A DNA stretch of 64,000 bases. It comes from CAVUMR01 sp963742715. Lineage in GTDB: Bacteria; Actinomycetota; Actinomycetes; Mycobacteriales; Micromonosporaceae. The first letter of the stretch is position 1; the number at the start of each line of letters is the position of its first letter. Position numbers and translations under genes: made by a program. Below the pieces are notes generated by a model. That model saw only the letters and a list, made by a program, of their open reading frames with translations, searched no databases and was not told the DNA's origin. The stretch spans positions 1,426,001 to 1,490,000 of the forward strand of contig CAVUMR010000003.1 of assembly GCA_963742715.1 (NCBI GenBank), written 5' to 3'. Shown here in pieces: positions 7,698 through 15,426 of the stretch.

Positions 7698-8849
7698 TTA
7701 TGGGCCGGTGCGGAACATCGGCGCCAGTACCGAGCCGAACATCGACAACGCCGAGGCGACCGCCATGTGCATGTCGAGATACCGGTAGGTGCCGAGCCGC
7801 CCGCCGAAGAACACCGACCGGTCGCGTTTCTCGACCTTGGCCAGTTCGCGATATCGGGCCAGCCGTCGCCGGTCGGCCGGCGAGTTCACCGGATAGAACG
7901 GCTCGTCACCGCGGTCGGCGGCCCGGGAGTACTCCCGGACGACCACGGTGCGGTCATCCGGATAGCTGCGGTCCGGCCGGAAATGGCGGAACTCCACGGC
8001 GCGGGTGTACGGCACCGACTCGTCCGCGTAGTTCATCACCGGCGTGCCCTGAAAATTGTCGGTGGCGAGGATTTCGCGCTCGAAGTCGAGGGTGCGCCAG
8101 CGCAGTTCACCGGCCTGGTAGTCGAAATAGCGGTCGACCGGCCCGGTGTACACGGTCGGCGTGCCGGCCGGGATCCGGTGCCGCCGGTCGAAGTAGTCCA
8201 CGCCCAGTTCGAGCTCGATCAGCGGGTGGTCGGCCATCCGGTGCAGCCACGCGGTGTACCCGTCGACCGGCAGCCCCTCGTACCGGTCGGAGAAGTACCG
8301 GTTGTCGAAGGTGTACCGGACCGGCAGCCGGGCGATCACCTGTGCCGGTAACTCGCGCGGGTCGGTCTGCCACTGCTTCTGCGTGTAGCCGCGGATCAGC
8401 GACTCGTACAACGCGCGCCCGACCTGCGAGATCGCCTTCTCTTCGAGGTTGCGCGGACGCCGGTCGAGCGTCGGCCCGGTATCCGCGGCCAGCAGTGCGC
8501 GGGCCTCGGTCGGGGTCAGGTGCTTGCCGAAGAACTCGCAGATCGTGGCGAGGTTGATCGGCATCGGATACACCCGGCCCGCCGCGACCGTGAAGACCCG
8601 GTGCTGGTAGTCGGTGAAGTCGGTGAACCGCCGGACGTAGGACCAGACCCGCTCGTTGGAGGTGTGGAAGATGTGCGCGCCGTACCGGTGTACCTCGATC
8701 CCGGACTCCGGCTCCACTTCCGAATAGGCGTTGCCGCCGAGGTGGCCGCGGCGCTCCAGTACCAGCACCCGGCGGCCGAGTACGTTCGCGACCCGTTCGG
8801 CGACGGTGAGGCCGAACAGCCCCGATCCGACGACGACAAGGTCGTACAT
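7698..8849 (-). CDS. glf: UDP-galactopyranose mutase
   Basis: A 383-residue flavoenzyme that interconverts UDP-galactopyranose and UDP-galactofuranose. The FAD-binding Rossmann motif GSGLFG is at residues 8-13, followed by LERRGHLGGNAY. The mutase signatures YGAHIFHTSNERVW, FNRYFSDRYEGLPVDGYTAW-like and YTGPVDRYFDYQAG are all present, including the tyrosines and arginines that contact substrate. ATG at 8849 follows GGGGAGGG. It is the first gene of the operon that leads through two glycosyltransferases to preQ0 genes. A furanose donor for one of those glycosyltransferases is the natural reading; cell-wall or polysaccharide galactofuranose is the alternative. Confidence 0.94.
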   Translation of the reverse strand: MYDLVVVGSGLFGLTVAERVANVLGRRVLVLERRGHLGGNAYSEVEPESGIEVHRYGAHIFHTSNERVWSYVRRFTDFTDYQHRVFTVAAGRVYPMPINLATICEFFGKHLTPTEARALLAADTGPTLDRRPRNLEEKAISQVGRALYESLIRGYTQKQWQTDPRELPAQVIARLPVRYTFDNRYFSDRYEGLPVDGYTAWLHRMADHPLIELELGVDYFDRRHRIPAGTPTVYTGPVDRYFDYQAGELRWRTLDFEREILATDNFQGTPVMNYADESVPYTRAVEFRHFRPDRSYPDDRTVVVREYSRAADRGDEPFYPVNSPADRRRLARYRELAKVEKRDRSVFFGGRLGTYRYLDMHMAVASALSMFGSVLAPMFRTGP

Positions 8850-9397
8850 CGTCCCTCCCCATTCGCATGCTTGTCCGGCGCGGCGGGTCGCCGCGCATTA
8901 GGCATGGTTGAACTCCGAATGCCGCTATCCCTGCGATGATCCGGGCGGGGAATGGACAGACTCCGCCCCCGGCGGCATTCGGTGTCAGTTGTTCGATGTG
9001 TTGTTCCGCTGGGCGGTGTCCGCCCTATCCTGCGCGATCGTTTCGTCGTCTGATCAATTCTCGCCAGTTGCCATTCGCGAATTCCGCCTCGCGGTGCTTC
9101 AACCTTGCATGCTTCGCGAAAGGGTTGTCAACGGTTCACCGGGAGTAGCGATTGCGCACAGTCAACCGGGTGCCGGCGATAGCCGATACGTATCGACAGC
9201 GGTGAATGTCGACGGCCTGCGGGGCGACCACCGGCTTCGCCATCCGGACCGGTGGCGACCGGACTGGATCCACGTCGCCCCGCAACCCCGTTCAGTACAA
9301 ATCAGTCGTGATTCACACCACAATATCCGACATGGGGTGAACCAGACAAACAGATCGTCTACACGCTCCGTGGGCGAGTGCCACCCGCCGATCGCGG
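8850..9397. other. Intergenic region upstream of the glf-queD operon
   Basis: About 550 bases without a convincing gene. It is less GC-rich than its surroundings and must contain the promoter of the minus-strand operon that starts at glf. A 10-bp palindrome, ATTCGCGAAT, lies at 9073-9082. No clear -10/-35 pair or regulator gene could be identified. Small open frames on both strands have no codon bias or recognisable similarity. Confidence 0.6.
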
Positions 9398-9466
9398 CGG
9401 GACGCCGCGGCAATCACGGGCGGGACGCCGCGGCAATCACGGGCGGGACGCCGCGGCAATCACGGG
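9398..9466. repeat. Three perfect 23-bp tandem repeats
   Basis: Three identical head-to-tail copies (9398-9420, 9421-9443, 9444-9466) of a 23-bp unit beginning CGGGACGCCGCGG, followed by a partial, mutated copy. The stop codon of the GH43 lipoprotein lies inside the third copy, so the array has grown right at the 3' end of that gene. Confidence 0.95.
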
Positions 9467-10452
9467 CGGGATGCCACCCGCGACGACGGCTTCGCCACCA
9501 CCGGCCGCCCGTCGGTCCAGGTGACCTCGCTCAGCCACACCTGCCGGCCGGGCACCGGGCTGCCGACCGAATCGGCCGGCCACGCGTGGTACACCATCCA
9601 GGTCTTCCCGTCCTTCTCCACCAGGCAGTTGTGCCCGGGGCCGGCCGCGTCGCCGGACGAGGTCAGGATCGGGTTCTCCTCGGCCTTCACGCACGGGCCG
9701 AGCGGCGAGTCGCAGCGGGCGTAGCCGACCGCGTACCGGTCCGAGTCGTACGCGTTGGCCGAGTAGAACAGGTAGAGCTGGTCGTCGTGCCGCCACAGGG
9801 ACGGCCCCTCGATCAGGGTGCCCTCCCAACCGGCGTCCTGTTTGAGCAGCTGGGTGGGCTTGCCGGTCAGCGTCAGCCCGTCCGGGCTCAGCCGCTGCGC
9901 CCACAGCCAGGTGTCCTCGCCGATCGCGTTGCCGTCGTTCTTCCACAGCAGCGTGAGCGAGCCGTCCTTGTCGCGGAACGGGTCGGCGTCGATGGCGCCG
10001 CCGAGCTCCTTCTGGCAGATGAGCGGCTCGGTCGACTCGTCGACGAACGGGCCGTCCGGCTTGTCCGCGACCGCCCGGCCGACGCACTGCACGCCGTGCT
10101 CGTACGAGGCCGCGGTGAAGTACATGACGTAGCGGTCCGGAGCCAGCCCGATCACCTCGGGCGCCCAGGTCTTGCCCGGTACCGCCCAGCTCGGCAGCTT
10201 CGGCAGCGCGTCGCCGACCGACTCCCACCGCACCAGGTCGGCCGACCGCAGCGTCTGGACGTTGCCCAGCTCGCCGTTGGTGGCGTAGAGGTACCACTGG
10301 TCGCCGGCCCGGATCACGTGCGGGTCGGGCGTGTCCGCCGTGTACACCGGATTGCCGAACCCGTCTCCCACCTGCGCCGTCCCTTCATCGCCTGAGCCGC
10401 CACACCCGGCTGCCGCCAGGCAGAGCGCGAGCGCCACTGCCGCGACCCGCAC
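9460..10452 (-). CDS. Secreted GH43 glycoside hydrolase lipoprotein
   Basis: A 330-residue protein with a lipoprotein signal (LAAAGC, lipidated Cys17) and a single five-bladed propeller GH43 domain. DTPDPHVIRAGDQWYLY carries the catalytic base Asp (about residue 43). Blades with WAPEV, DADPFRD and IEGPSLWRHDDQLYLFYSAN carry the other acidic residues. GH43 enzymes attack arabinan or xylan side chains; the operon context points to alpha-L-arabinofuranosyl substrates. It starts with GTG at 10452, whose G is shared with the TAG stop of the preceding GH43 gene, so the two are translationally coupled. The last codons lie in a 23-bp repeat array. Confidence 0.88.
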   Translation of the reverse strand: MRVAAVALALCLAAAGCGGSGDEGTAQVGDGFGNPVYTADTPDPHVIRAGDQWYLYATNGELGNVQTLRSADLVRWESVGDALPKLPSWAVPGKTWAPEVIGLAPDRYVMYFTAASYEHGVQCVGRAVADKPDGPFVDESTEPLICQKELGGAIDADPFRDKDGSLTLLWKNDGNAIGEDTWLWAQRLSPDGLTLTGKPTQLLKQDAGWEGTLIEGPSLWRHDDQLYLFYSANAYDSDRYAVGYARCDSPLGPCVKAEENPILTSSGDAAGPGHNCLVEKDGKTWMVYHAWPADSVGSPVPGRQVWLSEVTWTDGRPVVAKPSSRVASRP

Positions 10453-12218
10453 TACCGGTACACCCGGAAGTAGTCGAACACCGCGGTCGCCGGCGGGGTG
10501 TTCCCGCCCTGCGACACCAGCCCTATGCGCGGAGCCGTACCGGCCGGGAACGTCCAGGCACCGCCCCAGGTCCAGTGGTGGCCGTCCCGGCTCGACGCCG
10601 CCCGGTACCGGTGCTCACCGGTCGCCGGGTCGACGTGGTGGGCCAGCCGCAGCCAGGTCGTCGGCGCCGGCGTACCGATCAGCATGCCGCCGAACGGCAG
10701 CCCGCCCGCGTACGGGAGCTCCCGGCCGTACTCCACCTGCCGGGTGTTCCAGATCGCCACCTGGCAGAGCCGGGCGAAGTCGTCGTCGTTCGCGTACACG
10801 ACCAGGCCGGCCTGTTCGAAGTTGCGGACGGTGTCCTCGCCCAGGTCGATCGACAGCTTGGTCTCGACCACGTAGTCACCGGCCGGCGCGTCCCGGACCA
10901 GCACCGATGCCGTGTTGTCCGGACCGACCAGATCGGCCGGCTCGGTCGGCCAGCGGAACGCACCGCCGCTCACCGTCGCCGCCGGGTCCTCGCGTACCCA
11001 GGTCCAGCCGGCGCCGAGGGCGGACCCGGAGAACTCGTCCGAGTACCCCCGCGCCAACCAGCCGAGGTGCGGCGCGCGGACCGGCGGCGGTGCCGGCGTG
11101 CCGCCGCGGCGGTCCACCGCGGGTGCCGGCTGCGGAGTATCCGACGCGCCCCGACCATTGCGTACCGTCGGCCAGCCGCCGATCCAGTTCAGCCGGTCGA
11201 TCAGCATCGGCCGGCGGTTGATGCCGAACGGCTCGTTGAGGTACGGCTGGTGCCGGTCGATCGCGTGGTACACCAGCCAGTCCTGCCCGGCCGCGTCGGT
11301 GGCGATCGCGTTGTGCCCGGTACCGACCCAGCTGTTGCCGTTCGGCGTGATGACGATCGTGCCGCCGACCCGGGAGGTCAGCAGCGGGATGCCGTCCCGG
11401 TCGACGAACGGGCCGGTCGGGCTCGTGGACCGGCCGGTGAACACGGTGTACCCGGTGGCCGGACCGGCACAGCAGTTCGCGGCCGAGGCGAACAGGTAGT
11501 ACCAGCCGCCACGGCGTACCACATACGCACCCTCGTACCGGTTGTCGATCGCCACCTGTACGGCAGGTCCGGTCGTGTGCGCGCCGTCGGGGGACAGCGG
11601 CGCGACCCAGATGCCGCCGAAGTACGAGCCGAAGTACAGCCAGCGATGGCCGCTCGCGTCGGTCAGCTCGGCCGGGTCGAACGTCCACAGGAAGCCGCCA
11701 CCGGGCGCCGGCCGCGGCGCCACCACCGGTGCGCCCGAGTCGGTCCACGGGCCGGCCGGGCTGGGCGCGGTGGCCATGCCGATCGCCGAGTCGTCGCCGC
11801 CGTTCAGGGTGGTGTCGGTGACCGTGTAGTAGAGGACGTACCGGCCGCCGAAGTGCCGGATGTCCGGCGCCCACAGGCCGGAGGTCGCGGTCGCCCAGGC
11901 CGGCCGGTTCGCGTCGGAGAACACGTCGCCGACGTACGACCAGTGCACCAGGTCCTTGGACCGGGCGGTCGGGATCGCGGCCGGCTCGCCGCCGGAGCGC
12001 AGCGGATCACTCGTGCCGAAGGCGTACCAGAAACCGTCGTCGGCGTGGATGACCGACGGGTCGGCGAACGTGTCGGCGAACGGTGCCGACACCGGGTTGG
12101 TGTAGGTCCGGGCCGGATGCCGGCCGGAAGTCTCGTGTGCGACGGCCGGGACCGCGGTGGCCAGCGAACCGACCAGCACCCCCGCGACCAGCACTCGGAC
12201 TGTCCACATGCGACTCAT
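10452..12218 (-). CDS. Secreted GH43 arabinanase-like enzyme with C-terminal beta-sandwich domain
   Basis: A 588-residue exported protein: signal peptide (VLVAGVLVGSLATAVPAVAHE), GH43 propeller from about 35 to 360, a Pro-rich linker, then a DUF1349/GH43_C2-like concanavalin-type domain from about 390 (DEFSGSALGAGWTWVRED). The propeller has FADPSVIHADDGFWYAFGT (catalytic base Asp), WAPDIRHFGGRYVLYY and FDPAELTD. The domain pair is typical of arabinan-degrading enzymes. ATG at 12218 overlaps the stop of the permease gene by four bases. A second ATG at 12209 has better spacing from GAAGGG and may be the true start. Confidence 0.88.
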   Translation of the reverse strand: MSRMWTVRVLVAGVLVGSLATAVPAVAHETSGRHPARTYTNPVSAPFADTFADPSVIHADDGFWYAFGTSDPLRSGGEPAAIPTARSKDLVHWSYVGDVFSDANRPAWATATSGLWAPDIRHFGGRYVLYYTVTDTTLNGGDDSAIGMATAPSPAGPWTDSGAPVVAPRPAPGGGFLWTFDPAELTDASGHRWLYFGSYFGGIWVAPLSPDGAHTTGPAVQVAIDNRYEGAYVVRRGGWYYLFASAANCCAGPATGYTVFTGRSTSPTGPFVDRDGIPLLTSRVGGTIVITPNGNSWVGTGHNAIATDAAGQDWLVYHAIDRHQPYLNEPFGINRRPMLIDRLNWIGGWPTVRNGRGASDTPQPAPAVDRRGGTPAPPPVRAPHLGWLARGYSDEFSGSALGAGWTWVREDPAATVSGGAFRWPTEPADLVGPDNTASVLVRDAPAGDYVVETKLSIDLGEDTVRNFEQAGLVVYANDDDFARLCQVAIWNTRQVEYGRELPYAGGLPFGGMLIGTPAPTTWLRLAHHVDPATGEHRYRAASSRDGHHWTWGGAWTFPAGTAPRIGLVSQGGNTPPATAVFDYFRVYR

Positions 12219-13114
12219 CCCTTCAGGCCGCTGCGGGAGACGCCCTCGATGATGTACCGCTGGGCGACGAAGAACAGGATCAGCACCGGCACGCTGGCCA
12301 GCACGCCGCCGGCCATGATGGTCGGGAAGTCGGTGGTGTACGCCCCCTGCAGCACCGACAGGCCGGGCGGCAGCGTCTGGTTCTCCGAGCTGAACAGCAC
12401 GTACACCGGCCACAGGAAGTCGTTCCAGTTGCCGAGGAAGCTCAGTACCGCGAGCGTGGCCAGCGCCGGCCGGGACAGCGGCAGCATCACCTGGCGGAAG
12501 ATCTGCCACTGGTTCGCGCCGTCGAGCAGCGCCGCCTCCTCCAGCTCAGCCGGCAGCGACTCGAAGAACTGGCGCAGGAAGAACACCCCGAACGCCCCGG
12601 CCGCACCCGGCACGATCACCGCGATCAGGGTGTCCAGCCAGCCCAGCTTGTCCACGATCGAGTAGTTGGGGATCAGCAGCACGAAGCTCGGGATGAACAG
12701 CGTGCCGATGATCAGCCCGAACAGCACCTTCTTGCCCGGGAACTGCAGCCGGGCCAGCGCGTACGCGGCGAGCGACGCGGTGACCAGCACCAGCAGCATG
12801 TGCGCGGTCGCGGCGATCATGCTGTTGACGAACCAGCGCAGTACCGGCGTGTCGCTGCTGGTGCTGAGGATCGCCGCGTACCCGTGCGTGGACCAGTCCT
12901 TCGGGAACCAGTGCAGCGGCAGCGAGATCGAGTCCTGCTGGCTGCGCACCGAGGTGGTGAACATCCACAGCAGCGGCAGCACGAACACGGCCGACAGCCC
13001 GATCAGCATGGCGTACCAGCCGATCCGGCGGGCGGTACCGCGCGGTGCGCCGCCGGCGGCGCTGTCCTCGGCCTCCGCCGGTCGCGCCGGCGCGGTGTCC
13101 GGGAGGGTCGTCAT
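12215..13114 (-). CDS. Carbohydrate ABC transporter permease (MalG type)
   Basis: A 299-residue inner-membrane subunit of a CUT1-type sugar importer. It has a cytoplasmic Pro/Ala-rich N-terminus, six predicted membrane spans and the cytoplasmic EAA loop EEAALLDGANQWQIFRQVMLPLSRP-like near residue 190, which docks on the ATPase. The C-terminal VAQRYIIEGVSRSGLKG is characteristic of MalG-type permeases. It follows its partner permease by nine bases and overlaps the next gene (GH43) by four. No ATPase gene is present in the locus, so a shared MsiK-type ATPase is likely, as in other actinobacterial sugar importers. Confidence 0.93.
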   Translation of the reverse strand: MTTLPDTAPARPAEAEDSAAGGAPRGTARRIGWYAMLIGLSAVFVLPLLWMFTTSVRSQQDSISLPLHWFPKDWSTHGYAAILSTSSDTPVLRWFVNSMIAATAHMLLVLVTASLAAYALARLQFPGKKVLFGLIIGTLFIPSFVLLIPNYSIVDKLGWLDTLIAVIVPGAAGAFGVFFLRQFFESLPAELEEAALLDGANQWQIFRQVMLPLSRPALATLAVLSFLGNWNDFLWPVYVLFSSENQTLPPGLSVLQGAYTTDFPTIMAGGVLASVPVLILFFVAQRYIIEGVSRSGLKG

Positions 13115-13123
13115 GGCGCGCTC

Positions 13124-14101
13124 CTAGTCCCGCTGCCGGAAGAACCGGAAGTTGACGATGCTGACCAGCACCAACGCCAGGGTCAGCAGGTAACCCATCG
13201 CGGCCGCCGAGCCCATCTTGAAGTCGTGCAGGCCGTACTCGGCGATGTACATGATCGCGGTCCGGGTGTCGTGTCCCGGGCCACCTCTGGTGATCATGTA
13301 CGACTGGCCGAACATGTTGGCCGAGAGCAGGATCGTCCAGGTGATCACGAACAGCAGGACAGGCCGCAGGCCGGGCAGCGTGACGTGCCGGAACTCGTTG
13401 AACCGGTTCGCCCCGTCGATCCGCGCCGCTTCGTACAGCTCCTTCGGGATGTCCTGCAGTCCGGCCAGGTAGATCACCGCGTTGAAGCCGAGCGTCCACC
13501 ACACGGTCATGCCGACCAGCGAGATCCACGCCCACGGCAGCGCGGTGGTCCACGGGGTGTCCGCGGGCAGCCCGAGCTTGTCCGCGTAGAAGTTGACCAG
13601 CCCGATGTTGGAGTCGAGCAGGAACCGCCACAGGATGCCGACCACCGCGACGCCCAGCACGTACGGGGCGAAGTACAGCGCCCGGAAGAACGACCGACCG
13701 GGGAACCGCCGGTTCAGCATCATCGCGATGCCGAGCGGGATCACCACCAGCAGCGGCACGCTGGCGAGGGTGAAGATGCCGGTCGCCAGCATGCTGTGCC
13801 AGAAGTCGCTGAACGTGATCGAGTCCGGCGAGAACAGGTCGAGGTAGTTGCCGAGCCCGACGAACGGCTTGTACGGCAGCAGATAGTCCCAGTCGTGCAG
13901 GCTGATCCACAGGCCGTACCCCGCCGGCGCCAGCACGAAGGTCGCGAACAGCACCAGGTACGGCGCGAGGAACAGGTACGGCGTCCACGGCGCGTGCCGG
14001 TACCGGCGGGCCGCCTGGCCCGGCCGCCGCGGGTGCCGGCCGGCGTCGGCGTCGGCCACCGCGACGGCAGGCCCCGCGGCCCGGATCTGTTGTTCCACCA
14101 T
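13124..14101 (-). CDS. Carbohydrate ABC transporter permease (MalF type)
   Basis: A 325-residue membrane protein with a basic N-terminal tail, a first span in PYLFLAPYLVLFATFVLAP, about six spans in all, and an EAA-type loop (ELYEAARIDGANRFNEFRHVTLPGL-like) near residue 225. It pairs with the downstream MalG-type subunit to form the membrane channel for an oligosaccharide taken up from the two GH43 enzymes and the binding protein. ATG at 14101 lies two bases after the stop of the binding-protein gene. Confidence 0.93.
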   Translation of the reverse strand: MVEQQIRAAGPAVAVADADAGRHPRRPGQAARRYRHAPWTPYLFLAPYLVLFATFVLAPAGYGLWISLHDWDYLLPYKPFVGLGNYLDLFSPDSITFSDFWHSMLATGIFTLASVPLLVVIPLGIAMMLNRRFPGRSFFRALYFAPYVLGVAVVGILWRFLLDSNIGLVNFYADKLGLPADTPWTTALPWAWISLVGMTVWWTLGFNAVIYLAGLQDIPKELYEAARIDGANRFNEFRHVTLPGLRPVLLFVITWTILLSANMFGQSYMITRGGPGHDTRTAIMYIAEYGLHDFKMGSAAAMGYLLTLALVLVSIVNFRFFRQRD

Positions 14102-14103
14102 CG

Positions 14104-15426
14104 TCAGCTGCGGTACTTCTTGGCGTTGTCGGCGAGGATCTTCTTCGCCTTGGCAGCCGCCTCGTCCAGCGCCGTCTTCGGGTCCTTCTTACCGAGGATG
14201 GCCTGGTTGAACGCGGTGTCGACGGTCGCCATCGCGTCCCCGATGCCGGGCTTGGCCGGCAGGAACTTGAGGTAGTCGACCTCCTTGGCGAACTCCGCCT
14301 GCTGCGACAGCGCCTTGAACTCCGCGCTCTCCCGGACCGCGCGCCGGGCCGGCACCTGACCGCCCTTGGCCCACTCGATCGAGTGCTGGCTGATCCAGTT
14401 GATGAAGACCTTGGCCGCCTCGATCTTGTTCTGGTCGACCTTGCGCTGGCGCAGCACGACGAACTGGTGCGAGCCGGCCCAGGCCGCGTTCTGGGTACCG
14501 ATCTTCGGCAGCGGGGCGACGCCCCACTCCAGCCCCTTGGTCTGGCCGAAGTTGTTGATCTGCCAGATGCCGTTCCAGTTGAACGCGTTCTTGTTGTTCT
14601 GGAACGCCACCACGTCGGCGTCCTGCGCCACGTTCTTCGGGCTGTACCCCTTCTTGACCAGGTCGACCAGCCAGGTCAGCGCCTCGACGCCGGCGTCGGA
14701 GTTGTACGCGGCCTCGGTCACGTCGTCGTTGTACAGCTCGCCGCCGTTCTGCCAGAGCAGCACCTCGAACTGGAAGGTGCCGGTGAACGGGAACGGCGAG
14801 ATCCAGTGCCCCGGTACGCCCTTGCCCTTGAGCGCCTCCAGCGCGGCCAGGTAGTCGTCGCCGGTCTGCGGCGGCTTGTCCGGGTCCAGCCCGGCCTTGG
14901 CCAGCAGCGACTTGTTGTAGTACAGGCCCAGCGGGTGCATGTCCAGCGGGATGCCGTACCGCTTGTTGTTGTAGATGCCGCCGTCCCAGACGACGTCGGC
15001 GAAGTCGGCCTTGGTCAGCTTCAGCGCGGACGCCACGTCGTCGAGCGGCAGGATGATGTTGCGCGCGGCGTTGGTGGCCAGGTCGTCGATGTGCATGATG
15101 CCGACGTCCGGACCCTTGCCGGCGGCGATCGCGGCGGGCACCTTCTGGAAGAAGTCGGCCCACTGCATCGCGGTCATCTTGACCTGGATCTTCGGGTGCT
15201 CCTTGCTGAACTGCTCGGTCAGCTTGCGCATGAACGGGCCGTCCCCGCCGGTGAAGCCGTTCCAGAACGCCAGCTCCACCTTCGGGCCGGTGTACGAGCT
15301 GCCGCCCTTGCTGCTGCCGCTGCCGGACGAGTCGCCGCAGCCGGCGAGCGCGATCCCGGCGCCGGCGGCGGCACCGAGCGCCAGGACGGTACGGCGGGAA
15401 AGGGCTGTGCCAGGGGTTTCGGTCAT
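14104..15426 (-). CDS. Sugar-binding lipoprotein of the arabino-oligosaccharide importer
   Basis: A 440-residue extracellular solute-binding protein of family 1. The N-terminus has twin arginines (SRRTVLALG) and a lipobox with Cys30 (IALAGC), so Tat or Sec export and lipidation are expected. The mature part has VELAFWNGFTGGDGP, GKGPDVGIMHIDDL and RYGIPLDMHPLGLYYNK, standard for sugar-binding CUT1 proteins. AAGGGAG lies seven bases before the ATG, which overlaps the GH51 stop by four bases. The ligand is inferred from the enzymes around it; arabino-oligosaccharides are the best guess. Confidence 0.92.
   Translation of the reverse strand: MTETPGTALSRRTVLALGAAAGAGIALAGCGDSSGSGSSKGGSSYTGPKVELAFWNGFTGGDGPFMRKLTEQFSKEHPKIQVKMTAMQWADFFQKVPAAIAAGKGPDVGIMHIDDLATNAARNIILPLDDVASALKLTKADFADVVWDGGIYNNKRYGIPLDMHPLGLYYNKSLLAKAGLDPDKPPQTGDDYLAALEALKGKGVPGHWISPFPFTGTFQFEVLLWQNGGELYNDDVTEAAYNSDAGVEALTWLVDLVKKGYSPKNVAQDADVVAFQNNKNAFNWNGIWQINNFGQTKGLEWGVAPLPKIGTQNAAWAGSHQFVVLRQRKVDQNKIEAAKVFINWISQHSIEWAKGGQVPARRAVRESAEFKALSQQAEFAKEVDYLKFLPAKPGIGDAMATVDTAFNQAILGKKDPKTALDEAAAKAKKILADNAKKYRS

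Noticed and set aside
9162..9413. Minus-strand open frame of 83 residues upstream of glf
   Set aside because: No ribosome-binding site, no codon-position bias, and no recognisable motif; it lies in the lower-GC intergenic stretch.
8908..10395. Long plus-strand open frame of 495 residues
   Set aside because: It is antisense to the GH43 lipoprotein, whose catalytic motifs and signal peptide are clear. Long antisense frames are expected in GC-rich DNA.
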